From a virus, in the IMG/VR virus record IMGVR_UViG_3300045994_000055, positions 62,001 through 126,000 of that record: 64,000 nt of DNA; one strand, written 5' to 3'. The position numbers and the translations under genes are program-made. A model generated the notes under the pieces. The model was not told the DNA's origin. It did no database searches and saw only the letters and a program-made list of their open reading frames with translations. Below, piece after piece: positions 8,627 through 16,850 of this stretch. The stretch's first letter is position 1. Every line of letters starts with the position of its first letter.

Positions 8627-8647
8627 GGAGGATAACTATATGTACGC

Positions 8648-9076
8648 ATGTGGCATTATCTCAATGAAGAAGTTAAAGAAATCTCTGATGACGTAGTTGG
8701 ATTCGTCTACCTCATTACTAACACCCTCACGGGTCGTAAGTATGTAGGTAAGAAACTAGCTAAGTTTTCAAAGACTTCTTACAAAGTAGTTAAGTTGAAA
8801 AACGGTACGAAAAAGAAGAAAAAGATTCGAAGCAAGATCGATAGTAACTGGAAAGAATACTATGGATCAAGCGTTGAATTGACTGCTGATGTTTTGAAAT
8901 TTGGGGCGGATAACTTTAAACGAGAGATCCTACACTATTGCAAATCAAAAGCAGCCTGCTCTTATATAGAAGCTCGTGAGCAATTCGAACGTAAAGTTTT
9001 GGAAAGCGACGACTACTATAACGGTCAGATATCATGCCGTATACATGGTTCACACATCAAGAACAAACTTTTATAA
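8648..9076 (+). CDS. GIY-YIG-type nuclease domain protein
   Basis: A 142-residue protein with GFVYLITNT (FVY in place of GIY, near residue 20) and KYVGKK (YVG in place of YIG, near 33), then a lysine-rich stretch, YYGSS and a glutamate in SYIEAREQFE, the expected order for a small GIY-YIG nuclease. Similar short proteins are common in T4-like phages, as homing endonucleases or repair-like nucleases. It interrupts no recognisable gene. GAGGAGGA at 8625-8632 is 15 bases from this ATG, but 7 bases from another ATG (8640) that opens an 18-codon ORF in another frame. It is the last gene before the non-coding region. Confidence 0.7.
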   Translation: MWHYLNEEVKEISDDVVGFVYLITNTLTGRKYVGKKLAKFSKTSYKVVKLKNGTKKKKKIRSKIDSNWKEYYGSSVELTADVLKFGADNFKREILHYCKSKAACSYIEAREQFERKVLESDDYYNGQISCRIHGSHIKNKLL

Positions 9077-9899
9077 ACCTCAATAGACACAATGTCAAAA
9101 CCGCATGGCCTTTCTAAAACGTATCATTATGGACACGCCCAGCTTTAAGCAGGGCACTCAGTTTTCTAACTCGGCAATGGGTTACTAAGCGCCAATTATT
9201 CCCAGACCTTCTGTAACACTTTTAATTTTTAAATAAGCAGTTCAATAGCTCGCACAGGCTAATTTCATGTGCCCTACGAAAAGAGGACGACGGCGTCACT
9301 CGGACGGGAATCACCTTGCTGCCAGGTGTGTTTAGTCACTATCCTTTACAGGACGACGATGGGATAAGCCTACTTACAACCCGTTTGACTATCCGAATTG
9401 AATTCTTATTTAAAAATTATCATTATGGCTAAATGTTTGCGGCACTGTGAAAAAGATACAACCGCAGCTTATAGAACGCAGAGTCCAACTGTGTCACTAG
9501 GGTTCCGTTACGGCGCGAGTAAGCAGCACTTACTTTTAAAAAATGCGTGTGAAGATGGAGTAGAGGGTACCGCGTAACCGCCCCCGTTTGTTATTGCCGA
9601 CAAAATCTCTGTAATTTTGGATGACTCACTCACTCAGCGAAAGATAAAGTCATGACTTCACCTGGAAATCAGGTGAAGTCTGACAAATCTATCTAGCGAA
9701 GGATATATCTGTTTAACAGCCGCATACCACATAACATTAAGTTCAATGAGTATTACAGTTTTTAACGCTAATGTTAAGAAATAAGATACGAGCCGATAGG
9801 CGATGTATCGGACTTGTGTAACAAGTCCTTGAAGTAATCCCAAGTGACTCACCTAGGTTACTAGTATATACTTGCTGGTTATAAATGGTATATCACGAG
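9077..9899. ncRNA. Gene-free 823-base region, candidate large structured RNA
   Basis: No ORF on either strand here has a credible start, ribosome site or protein-like composition; a 64-codon minus ORF at 9658-9852 has none of these. Hairpins are dense: 9649-9684 (15 pairs with one bulged base, loop GAAAT), 9810-9828 (8 pairs, loop GTA), 9793-9811, 9518-9534, 9312-9328, 9252-9272 and 9137-9155. An 11-base direct repeat TATCATTATGG occurs at 9122-9132 and 9418-9428. The region looks less A-rich than its neighbours. Size and phage setting recall large ornate RNAs such as GOLLD and ROOL, but I cannot match a consensus. A replication origin or packaging region is the main alternative. Strand is not settled; plus is slightly favoured because it follows a plus operon. 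Confidence 0.45.
9649..9684. other. Long stable hairpin in the non-coding region
   Basis: Arms GACTTCACCTG (9654-9664) and CAGGTGAAGTC (9670-9680) pair fully around GAAAT; outside them GTCA and TGAC extend the stem past a single unpaired T at 9653. No T-run follows on either strand, so it is not a simple terminator. Confidence 0.8.
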
Positions 9900-10133
9900 T
9901 TAAAAATACGGAAGCTTACTTGCCTTAGTAGTTTCAATATTTTCCTTAGCTATCTCTCCGATTAGTTCACGCTCAACCATTCCGAGTTGAAGTATCTCAG
10001 GGTAGCTCATACCTCCACGCATTAACCAACACATGCGCAGTGCTTCTTTTTTCATGCCCTTAACTTGCCTTTCATAGGACTCTAAGAGTCCTATGACTTC
10101 TGCTTCGGTTTTAAGTGTTAAGAGCTTTTTCCG
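9900..10133 (-). CDS. -1 frame extension of the gp26-like gene (hub assembly, gp51-like)
   Basis: A reading frame open in the -1 phase relative to the gp26-like gene. Entered at TTTTTTC (10133-10139), it gives about 78 residues: a helical charged start, then ALRMCWLMRGGMSYPEIL, MVEREL and ENIETTKASKLPYF, a pattern I recall from a small protein next to gp26 in T4-like phages, where gene 51 follows gene 26. The only ATG in this frame with any support is at 10055, with a weak ribosome site directly against it, so independent translation would give just 51 residues. A perfect 11-pair hairpin at 10072-10096 lies between. I favour a frameshift fusion of about 357 residues over a separate gene. Confidence 0.55.
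   Translation of the reverse strand, partial: RKKLLTLKTEAEVIGLLESYERQVKGMKKEALRMCWLMRGGMSYPEILQLGMVERELIGEIAKENIETTKASKLPYF
10072..10096 (-). repeat. Near-perfect palindrome downstream of the slippery site
   Basis: The 25 bases form a palindrome around one central base; as RNA, 11 pairs close a 3-base loop. It starts 36 bases after the TTTTTTC site and 21 after the zero-frame stop, in the transcribed strand of the gp26-like gene. It could stimulate frameshifting or protect the message. There is no T-run. Confidence 0.8.
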
Positions 10134-10969
10134 AAAAAACTTGCATAGTCAAATGTTAAGTCGATGTTATACGGCTTGCTGCATTCGTTACATTGAAGCT
10201 GCAATGGTTTCAATTTTGATACTTCATTGATTTGTGCGAGTCTCTCTTGTATTGTGTGTATCACTGATGCGTCGGACTTTGTGTAAAATTCAGTTAAGAA
10301 GTCCATGTTGCTTACTCTCTCGTCACCGTCAATCTCAATGTACTCAGTGCTATTAGCAATGGATCTAATTCCCAACTCAGTTAAACGTTTCATGCTTTCT
10401 TCAAGCAACTTAGCTTTTTCTTCAGATGGCGTTGCCTCTGGCATATTCAACGCATTAACTAATCGCTCTTCTTCAAATCTCACGTTGTCGCCACGATTTG
10501 TGTTGAAGTACGACTGTGGCTTCAATTTGATTCTAAGTTTGCCGATAGCTACTGCCTCTGTGAAATCAGGCTGTGCCAAGTTTTGCAGTTGAATAGTCAA
10601 ATCAACCTCGTGCGTATTTTCCTCTTGACAATGCGGGCACCTGGAATCAAATTCCATGTTATTACCAAATGATGCAATGCGCAATGCTATTAGCACAGTG
10701 TCCACGTCGATTGATGGCATATCCCATGCTGATGTGATGTTTGGAATGCAGCTTTGTATTACATTAACAATGCCCTGCCCGTTCATCAATGCATCAGGCG
10801 TTTTAAGCATGATTTCGTCGTTTAAACTCATTGGGTACACTGGTAAGTCGCCTGATTCAGTGAGATTTAACGAACCTTCCTTCCACCAGCGCCCATTAGA
10901 CGGTAGCTTCAAGTAAATCACGGGTTGGCGGAAATACCCACTTAGTGGGTTGCGTTGGGTTGAATCCAT
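10118..10969 (-). CDS. gp26: Baseplate hub protein, gp26-like (T4_baseplate family)
   Basis: A 283-residue protein opening with NPLSGYFRQPVIYLKLPSNG and followed by PVYPMSLNDEIMLKTPDALM and QSCIPNITSAWDMPSIDVDT, which I recognise as the T4-like gp26 family. Two zinc-knuckle pairs are visible, SRCPHCQEE near residue 110 and LQCNECSKP near 262, and may bind a metal. The zero frame stops 13 bases after a TTTTTTC slippery heptamer, and the -1 frame continues into a gp51-like segment (see 9900-10133). It is divergent from the tape-measure gene, the usual partner of frameshifted tail chaperones in other phages. A perfect TATAAATA late promoter precedes it. Confidence 0.8.
   Translation of the reverse strand: MDSTQRNPLSGYFRQPVIYLKLPSNGRWWKEGSLNLTESGDLPVYPMSLNDEIMLKTPDALMNGQGIVNVIQSCIPNITSAWDMPSIDVDTVLIALRIASFGNNMEFDSRCPHCQEENTHEVDLTIQLQNLAQPDFTEAVAIGKLRIKLKPQSYFNTNRGDNVRFEEERLVNALNMPEATPSEEKAKLLEESMKRLTELGIRSIANSTEYIEIDGDERVSNMDFLTEFYTKSDASVIHTIQERLAQINEVSKLKPLQLQCNECSKPYNIDLTFDYASFFGKSS
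10133..10139 (-). promoter_or_regulatory. Putative -1 ribosomal frameshift site
   Basis: The heptamer T TTT TTC is in the zero frame of the gp26-like gene and allows both tRNAs to re-pair after a -1 slip. A second A-rich site (GGA AAA AGC) follows at 10124-10132. The -1 frame stays open for 78 more codons. Confidence 0.5.
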
Positions 10970-10980
10970 GGTAGAAATCC

Positions 10981-10988
10981 TATAAATA
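10981..10988 (+). promoter_or_regulatory. Late promoter for the tape-measure gene
   Basis: TATAAATA, the exact T4 late consensus, 30 bases before the ATG at 11019. A minus-strand copy lies 14 bases to its right, so the two promoters point at each other. Confidence 0.8.
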
Positions 10989-11001
10989 ATCGATATACTC
11001 T

Positions 11002-11009
11002 TATTTATA
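11002..11009 (-). promoter_or_regulatory. Late promoter for the gp26-like gene
   Basis: TATAAATA on the minus strand, 32 bases before the ATG at 10969. If T4 spacing applies, its start site falls within a few bases of that of the opposing promoter at 10981. Confidence 0.75.
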
Positions 11010-11018
11010 GGGCCATGA

Positions 11019-13523
11019 ATGTCAGATATCGATTATGATAGATTAAGCGAAGCCGTCGCCAGAGCAATTGTGGCCGGCGGCTCAGGCAATGCTATTGATC
11101 CACGCAACACTGTGGGCTCGCGTAACGCTCATGCTGACGAAAAAGAGTGGGCTAGGATGATGGCAACCATTAAGAAAGCCCACACTGGCTTTGATAAATG
11201 GAACAACGTGCTAAAAAAGGGACAGTTACAATACGTAGATGTCACTGAACGACTTAAAGAGCTAGACGATGAAATAGCAAACATTGACGAAAATCTATCC
11301 ACATTTGAGGCAACAATTGCCAAGGGTGCATTGGAAGAGAAAAAAGCGGCACTTATTAAAGCAGCGGCGGCACAAAATTTTTCGTCTGGGCTGTCCAATG
11401 CAATATCGTTAATACACAAGGGAGCGGATGGCGTTGGTAGACTTGGTATGTCAGCAGCATCGTCGGCTGGAACGTTGACAAAAAGTTTCCTTGACAGTGG
11501 GTCAGGTATAGGGTTAGCGACTGAAGCAATGACTGCTGGGATCGATTTAGCAGGTCAAGCCAGTGGTGCTGCTGGACAAGCAATAGGTGGAGTTGGCAAC
11601 GCAATGACCCGCAGTAGTAATAAGTGGGTTAAAGGGTTGGGTATGGCCACTGAAGCCCTTGGTCCGTTTGTGGGTATGCTCGGCGAAGGTGCTTCCAAGT
11701 TATTAAAATTTGGTGTTGCGATTCTAGGTAAGGAAGTAGAGAAAACAGTTAAGGCATTCAATGATGCATCGTCCGTTGGTGCAATGTTTGGTGGTGGGCT
11801 GTCAGAGCTGCGCGATACTGCACTAAATGCAGGTTTGACTATGGACCAATTTGCAAACGTTTTGCAAAAACACTCAGCGGACTTAGCTGGGTCTGGTATG
11901 GGTGTTGCTGAAGGATCACGCCGTATGGGCGCAGCAATTAAAGCTGGTGGCACTGAGATGAAAACTCAACTGCTAAATCTAGGATATAGCTTTGAGGAGC
12001 AGGCAGGATTAGTTGCGGAGACAATGAAGGACATGCGTGGCTCGGGTGGCCCGCTTCGTGCATCTAATGCACAAGTTGCAATTGAAACACAAAAGTATGC
12101 AGAAAATTTGCGCACAATAGCAGCTATCACTGGTGAAGATGGCAAAAAGCGCATGGAAGAAGCTCGAAACAAAGCTAACCAACTGGCGTTCCAACAAAAA
12201 CTAGCAGGCATGGATGAGAAGCAACGGCGTGGTGTAGTTAATGCCATGGGGAATATGTCCGAGATTCAACAAAAGAATTTCATGGACATGGTTAACTTTG
12301 GGTCAGTCATTAACCAAGAAGGTGCCACCGCGGCCGCACTAAGTCCGGGGTTGAACGATAGCGTACAACAATTTACTGACTCATTTAAAAATGGTACATT
12401 GGATGAAATGGAAGCACGCCGCATTCAAGCAAACAATACTGATCAAATTAAAAAGGACATGTTAGATAACGTTGCCATTGGTCTTGCTGGTGCAGCGGGT
12501 GTTGGCGGGTTAGTGCAAAGTTTGTCTGAGAGTATGGGCACAGAGTTGCAATTTAGAAATAAGTGGACAGAAGAAGCAATTAAGGCAGGAACTGAAGGTG
12601 TGCAAGCGCAAAAAACAACGCAAGACGAATTCACTGGTACTGTTCGTGATGTAGAAATCCAAATGCAAAGCTTTAAGGTACAATTGCAGACTCTAATTAA
12701 TCCATTACTTGGTGAGTATACAAGGGTATTGGACGAGTCAATTCAAGCCATGCAAAAACTAATAGACGAGGCAATACCAGATCACAAAAAGATGGGAAGC
12801 GAGTCTGGTTCATGGTGGTCTAAGAACGGTCGTGCAGCATTAGATTATGGCGGTACTGCACTTGGGACAGCTGGTGGTGCGCTTGCTGGTGGTCTTTCTA
12901 GCTTTGGTGTTGCTGCTATTCCAGGTGCAGTAATGGGTGGCCTAGGGGGTCATGAAATAGGAAATTCTGTTGCTGATGCATTGGGCCTGCCACCTGCAGA
13001 CAAAGGTAAAGCAGACGGTGGTATTGCATCTGGATCTAAACGCGGCTTTTTAGAAAAACTGCACGGTACAGAATTAGTAATTCCTTTGGATTCAGGTGGA
13101 AAGCTTAAAGCTGGTACACAAGGCTACGCTGATCTAATGACTGCATTACCATCAGCAGAGCCACAAATGGCATCTATGCCAAATTTTGAAAACAAGAATT
13201 CTACGTCCATATCAAATAATATACAACCACCATCGGCTGATTTTAGCGGTATAGTTGGTAGTATACAAGAAATGAGTGAGAAGTTTTCAATTGCGACTAC
13301 ATCGTCATTGGATAGCGCAATAGCTGCATTGACTAATAAACTATCTAGCAAAGAGTCTGCTGAATCCATAAACTTCCAAATCAAGTCTAACTCTGATTTA
13401 ACAGAAGCATTGCAGAATTTGATTACTACTGCACGGGACCAACTCGAAAAGCAAGACGAGATGCTACGTGCAATGAATGACACGAAGGACTACACTGAAA
13501 GACTTTATAACGCAATGGCTTAA
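11019..13523 (+). CDS. Tail tape-measure protein
   Basis: An 834-residue protein. The N-terminal 150 residues are charged and coiled-coil-like (TERLKELDDEIANIDENLST), followed by a Gly/Ala-rich region (about 140-240) and long helical stretches to about 590. Near residue 670 is DGGIASGSKRGFLEKLHG, leading to TELVIPL, a segment typical of tape-measure C-terminal parts. Tape measures set tail length and are threaded inside the tube; gp29 is the T4 equivalent (590 residues), but I see no clear gp29 motif. If length scales as in other phages, the tail is longer than T4's. It is divergent from the putative chaperone gene gp26/51 and precedes the portal gene. Confidence 0.75.
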   Translation: MSDIDYDRLSEAVARAIVAGGSGNAIDPRNTVGSRNAHADEKEWARMMATIKKAHTGFDKWNNVLKKGQLQYVDVTERLKELDDEIANIDENLSTFEATIAKGALEEKKAALIKAAAAQNFSSGLSNAISLIHKGADGVGRLGMSAASSAGTLTKSFLDSGSGIGLATEAMTAGIDLAGQASGAAGQAIGGVGNAMTRSSNKWVKGLGMATEALGPFVGMLGEGASKLLKFGVAILGKEVEKTVKAFNDASSVGAMFGGGLSELRDTALNAGLTMDQFANVLQKHSADLAGSGMGVAEGSRRMGAAIKAGGTEMKTQLLNLGYSFEEQAGLVAETMKDMRGSGGPLRASNAQVAIETQKYAENLRTIAAITGEDGKKRMEEARNKANQLAFQQKLAGMDEKQRRGVVNAMGNMSEIQQKNFMDMVNFGSVINQEGATAAALSPGLNDSVQQFTDSFKNGTLDEMEARRIQANNTDQIKKDMLDNVAIGLAGAAGVGGLVQSLSESMGTELQFRNKWTEEAIKAGTEGVQAQKTTQDEFTGTVRDVEIQMQSFKVQLQTLINPLLGEYTRVLDESIQAMQKLIDEAIPDHKKMGSESGSWWSKNGRAALDYGGTALGTAGGALAGGLSSFGVAAIPGAVMGGLGGHEIGNSVADALGLPPADKGKADGGIASGSKRGFLEKLHGTELVIPLDSGGKLKAGTQGYADLMTALPSAEPQMASMPNFENKNSTSISNNIQPPSADFSGIVGSIQEMSEKFSIATTSSLDSAIAALTNKLSSKESAESINFQIKSNSDLTEALQNLITTARDQLEKQDEMLRAMNDTKDYTERLYNAMA

Positions 13524-13525
13524 CC

Positions 13526-13533
13526 GCTAAATA
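13526..13533 (+). promoter_or_regulatory. Late promoter for the portal gene
   Basis: GCTAAATA, 23 bases before the gp20 ATG and just after the tape-measure stop. Confidence 0.75.
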
Positions 13534-13556
13534 CACAATATACTGGATTTTTATAA

Positions 13557-15278
13557 ATGTCTTGGAAAAAGTTTTTCAAAACCGCAAATGTACCGTCTAA
13601 CCTGAGCCCATTGGGCAATGGTCAAGGCCGTATGGCTGATATGGGCTACCGTAATTACCAAAGTAATTTGCCCGAAGTCTACACTGGTCACCCAAACCGC
13701 ACTGAACGTTACTCCCAATACGAACAAATGGATGGCGACTCTGAAGTTAATGCAGCTTTGGATATTTTGGCCGAGTTCTGCACACAAAAGAACATGGAAA
13801 ACAATACAGCGTTTTCCATTCACTTCAAAGACAAGCCAACAGACAATGAAGTAAACATCATCAAAGAGCAGCTACAGCAATGGGTTGCTCTTAACGAATT
13901 CAACAAGCGTATTTTTAAGATATTCCGTAACGTACTAAAGTACGGCGATCAAGTCTTTGTGCGCGATCCAGAAACATTCAAACTGTTCTGGACTGAAATG
14001 GGGAAGGTTACTAAAGTAATCGTTGACGAAGCTGCTGGAAAGAAACCGGAACAATACCTAATTAAGGACATTAACCCGAACTTCCAAAATCTAACTGTAA
14101 CCGCAGTTAGCACCGCGGATACGTACAGTAACAATCCTCAAAACGGTGGTGCAGGTGGCGGTGGCTATGTGCAAACCGGTGCCCCATTCTCTGGCGGTTC
14201 TAGATTTACGCACCAGACAAACGAAGCAGTTATCAACGCCGAACACATCGTGCATATTAGTCTGACAGAAGGTTTAGACGTGTTTTGGCCCTTCGGTACT
14301 AGCGTACTTGAAAACGTATTCAAAGTTTTCAAGCAGAAGGAATTGCTAGAGGATGCTATTATTATCTATCGTGTGCAACGTGCGCCTGAACGTCGTATTT
14401 TCAAGATTGACGTAGGTAACATGCCAACACACATGGCTATGGCATTCGTTGACCGTGTTAAGAACGAAGTTTCTCAACGTAGAATTCCTACACAAACAGG
14501 TGGCAGCTCCAACATGATGGACGCTACATACAACCCATTAAGCACAAACGAAGACTTTTTCTTCCCTGTTACTGCTGATGGCCGTGGCTCTTCTGTTGAA
14601 GCATTAGCTGGCGGACAAAACTTAGGCGAAATTACAGACTTACGCTTCTTTACGAACAAGCTATTCCGTGGTTTGCGTATCCCTTCTAGCTACTTGCCAA
14701 CAGGTGTTGACGAGGGTTCCCAATCGTTTAGTGATGGTAAAGTAGGCACTGCTCTTATTCAAGAGTGGCGCTTTAACCAATACTGCAAGCGTCTACAAGC
14801 GATGATTGCAGACAAGCTAGACCAAGAATTTAAGATGTTTATGCGCTGGAGAGGCATTAACATTGACGGGTCATTATTTGATCTTATATTTGAAGAGCCA
14901 CAAAACTTTGCTGGCTACGCACAAGCAGATGCCGACCAAGCACGTATTGGTACATTCACTGCACTCGAAGCATTCCCATATTTCTCAAAGCGTTGGCTAA
15001 TGAAACGCTACTTAGGCTTAACTGAGGAAGAGATGAATGAAAACGAACAGCAATGGAATGAAGAGCAAGGCGACGTTGAGTCTGCGCCAGCTGACGGTGC
15101 TGATTTACGTAGCGTTGGTGTTACTCCTGGTGGCATTTCCGGTGACTTAGAAAACCTAGCACCAATGCCAGGCGAAGAGGGTGCAGACCCAGCAGCTGGC
15201 GGTGCACCAGGTGCTCCTGCCGCTGGCGGCGGTATTCCGGGCGGTGGTGCTGGTGGACAGCCTGCCGCAGTTGGTTAA
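13557..15278 (+). CDS. gp20: Portal vertex protein
   Basis: A 573-residue T4 gp20 homologue (T4: 524), the dodecameric ring through which DNA is packaged and which starts head assembly. Recognisable parts include ERYSQYEQMDGDSEVNAALD near residue 50, FRNVLKYGDQVFVRDP near 125, IVHISLTEGLDVFWPFG near 230, VQRAPERRIFKIDVGNMP near 280, and LRIPSSYLPTGVDEGSQSFS near 380. The last 70 residues are a Gly/Pro/Ala-rich tail absent from T4. It is the first gene of the ordered head cluster 20-67-21-22-23. Confidence 0.95.
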   Translation: MSWKKFFKTANVPSNLSPLGNGQGRMADMGYRNYQSNLPEVYTGHPNRTERYSQYEQMDGDSEVNAALDILAEFCTQKNMENNTAFSIHFKDKPTDNEVNIIKEQLQQWVALNEFNKRIFKIFRNVLKYGDQVFVRDPETFKLFWTEMGKVTKVIVDEAAGKKPEQYLIKDINPNFQNLTVTAVSTADTYSNNPQNGGAGGGGYVQTGAPFSGGSRFTHQTNEAVINAEHIVHISLTEGLDVFWPFGTSVLENVFKVFKQKELLEDAIIIYRVQRAPERRIFKIDVGNMPTHMAMAFVDRVKNEVSQRRIPTQTGGSSNMMDATYNPLSTNEDFFFPVTADGRGSSVEALAGGQNLGEITDLRFFTNKLFRGLRIPSSYLPTGVDEGSQSFSDGKVGTALIQEWRFNQYCKRLQAMIADKLDQEFKMFMRWRGINIDGSLFDLIFEEPQNFAGYAQADADQARIGTFTALEAFPYFSKRWLMKRYLGLTEEEMNENEQQWNEEQGDVESAPADGADLRSVGVTPGGISGDLENLAPMPGEEGADPAAGGAPGAPAAGGGIPGGGAGGQPAAVG

Positions 15279-15288
15279 TACAGACTAA

Positions 15289-15296
15289 ACTAAATA
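15289..15296 (+). promoter_or_regulatory. Late promoter
   Basis: ACTAAATA, 16 bases before the ATG at 15313. Confidence 0.6.
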
Positions 15297-15312
15297 CAAT
15301 AATAAGAAAAAT

Positions 15313-15555
15313 ATGTTTATAGCTGAACTTTTTGAACCTGCTGCTCCTGGTTATCGTGACGAAAACGATGACGGCTCTGTCATGAAATTACATGATATGC
15401 GCAAGACAAAGCTTACATTTGCACACATCAACAAGCTAAGACAAGCTAACGATGTGCGTAAATTTGAGCACGAAGAGAAGCTAGAGCAAGTTAGTAAGCA
15501 GTATAAACCAGCCGCAGATCCAGGTGCAATGCCTGGTGGCGGCATGGGCATTTAA
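15313..15555 (+). CDS. Small conserved head-cluster protein
   Basis: An 80-residue basic protein: FIAELFEPAAPGY, then MKLHDMRKTKLTFAHINKLR and a short helix with many charged residues, ending in a Gly/Pro-rich tail. I recall similar small proteins directly after the portal gene in cyanophages, but know no function. Position between portal and core genes suggests a prohead core or accessory part, in the place of T4 gp67/gp68. It has its own late promoter upstream and a strong hairpin downstream. Confidence 0.65.
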   Translation: MFIAELFEPAAPGYRDENDDGSVMKLHDMRKTKLTFAHINKLRQANDVRKFEHEEKLEQVSKQYKPAADPGAMPGGGMGI

Positions 15556-15565
15556 CAAAATATTA

Positions 15566-15594
15566 CGATTCCATTGCACACTCCAATGGAATCG
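15566..15594. terminator. Hairpin after the small head gene
   Basis: Arms CGATTCCATTG and CAATGGAATCG (11 pairs, 7-base loop). No clear T-run follows, so it may be an RNA-processing or stability element rather than a terminator. Confidence 0.45.
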
Positions 15595-15635
15595 CTCAAT
15601 ATCTGCCCATTACAAACACAAATACACGCATATAT

Positions 15636-15643
15636 GTAAATAA
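15636..15643 (+). promoter_or_regulatory. Possible late promoter
   Basis: GTAAATAA in the string TGTAAATAAC, about 35 bases before the ATG of the core gene; a weaker match than its neighbours. Confidence 0.4.
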
Positions 15644-15677
15644 CATATAGCCATAATATTGAAAGGTAACCTTTAAC

Positions 15678-16850
15678 ATGAACAAGTATGAACAATTGAT
15701 TGAGTACATCATCAATGACCAAGAAGACAAAGCTCGTGAATTATTTCACAGCATCGTTGTAGCCAAGAGCCGCGACATCTACGAAAGCTTGATGGACGAA
15801 ACTGTTGACCAGTACGACCAACAAGGCGACTTAGTTGATGACGTAACTCGTGACGAAAACGGTGGTTTAGGCGAAGCTGACGACGAGTTCGGCGGCGAGA
15901 TGGACGGCGACATGGGCGATGATGACGGCATGGGCGACGACGAGTTCGGCGGCGATGACATGGGCGGCGACGAGATGGGCGACGAATTTGGTGGTGACGA
16001 TCTAGGCGATGACCTAGGTGGTGACGACATGGGCGGCGAAGGCGATATGTCCGCTAAGTTCCAAGATATCAAGTCTGCTATTGACGACTTAGAAGCTGAG
16101 TTTGCATCCATTATGGGTGGCGACGAAGGCATGGAAGGCGAAATGGGCGACGGCGAAATTGAAGGCGGCGACGAGATGGCTGCTGACGACGCTGGTGAAG
16201 ACTTTGGTGGCGCACCTGAAGAAGTTGGCGCTGAAGAAGAAGAGCCAATGGGCGAAAGCGCAAATCCTTTTGCTAAGTCTGGTAGCGGCAAGTCCGGTTC
16301 CGGTAAGGCATCTGGCTCTGGCAAGAAGGCTTCGGGTTCGGGCAAAGCAGCAAGCGGTTCTGGTAAAGCAGGCAGCGGTAATCCATTCGCTAAGAAGGGT
16401 TCCGGTTCTGGCGCTAAGACAGAAAGCCGTAAGTCCGCAGCAGAATTAATGCGCGAATACGTTGAGAAGATTTCCGACGGCCACGGTCCTGAAAAGCACG
16501 GTGAAGCTGAAGGCAATGAAGTCGGCAGCGATCGTAAGAGCTTCCCAGTAAACAAGACAACTCCTGTTGCAGGTAAGAACGATATGGGCGGCACTGCTTC
16601 CAATATCCTTTCCGGCAAGGGCAATGACACAAGCGACAAAGACGGTCAAACATCCAAGGCTAAAGCAGGCGGCTTCATGAAGGCTCCTGTTGCTATCCCT
16701 GGTTCTGAACGTAACGTTAACAAGGTAGGCGGTAACGCTGGTGCCCAACAATTCTTTAAGACCAAGGAAAAGGCTAAAGAAGCTGAAGGTAGCACTACTA
16801 AGGACTCCGTACCAGTTAGCAAAGATAGCTTAGGCTACGCTAAGAAGTAA
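15678..16850 (+). CDS. gp67: Prohead core protein, gp67-like with extended low-complexity domains
   Basis: A 390-residue protein. The first 45 residues (YIINDQEDKARELFHSIVV, then AKSRDIYESLMDE) match the short helical head of T4 gp67, which is only 80 residues. Then comes a very acidic Gly-Asp-Met repeat region (about 60-130, units like GGDDMGGDE), an acidic helical part, and a lysine-rich SGSGK repeat region (about 200-255). The end (300-390) is hydrophilic with MREYVEKISDGHGPEKHGEA before it. Core proteins are packed in the prohead and cut by the gp21 protease. The acidic-then-basic layout is unusual. It precedes gp21 by 13 bases. Confidence 0.75.
   Translation: MNKYEQLIEYIINDQEDKARELFHSIVVAKSRDIYESLMDETVDQYDQQGDLVDDVTRDENGGLGEADDEFGGEMDGDMGDDDGMGDDEFGGDDMGGDEMGDEFGGDDLGDDLGGDDMGGEGDMSAKFQDIKSAIDDLEAEFASIMGGDEGMEGEMGDGEIEGGDEMAADDAGEDFGGAPEEVGAEEEEPMGESANPFAKSGSGKSGSGKASGSGKKASGSGKAASGSGKAGSGNPFAKKGSGSGAKTESRKSAAELMREYVEKISDGHGPEKHGEAEGNEVGSDRKSFPVNKTTPVAGKNDMGGTASNILSGKGNDTSDKDGQTSKAKAGGFMKAPVAIPGSERNVNKVGGNAGAQQFFKTKEKAKEAEGSTTKDSVPVSKDSLGYAKK

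Noticed and set aside
9658-9852. A 64-codon minus-strand frame in the gene-free region
   Set aside because: No ribosome site and no recognisable composition; it crosses the stable hairpins at 9649-9684 and 9810-9828.
9077-9899. Group I intron, or definite GOLLD/ROOL assignment
   Set aside because: No split gene flanks it and I could not recognise the P/Q/R/S core elements; a covariance search is needed before naming a known RNA family.
15779-16639. A 286-codon minus frame over the core protein gene
   Set aside because: It is a Ser/Pro-rich shadow of the Gly-Asp-Glu and SGSGK repeats of the sense gene.
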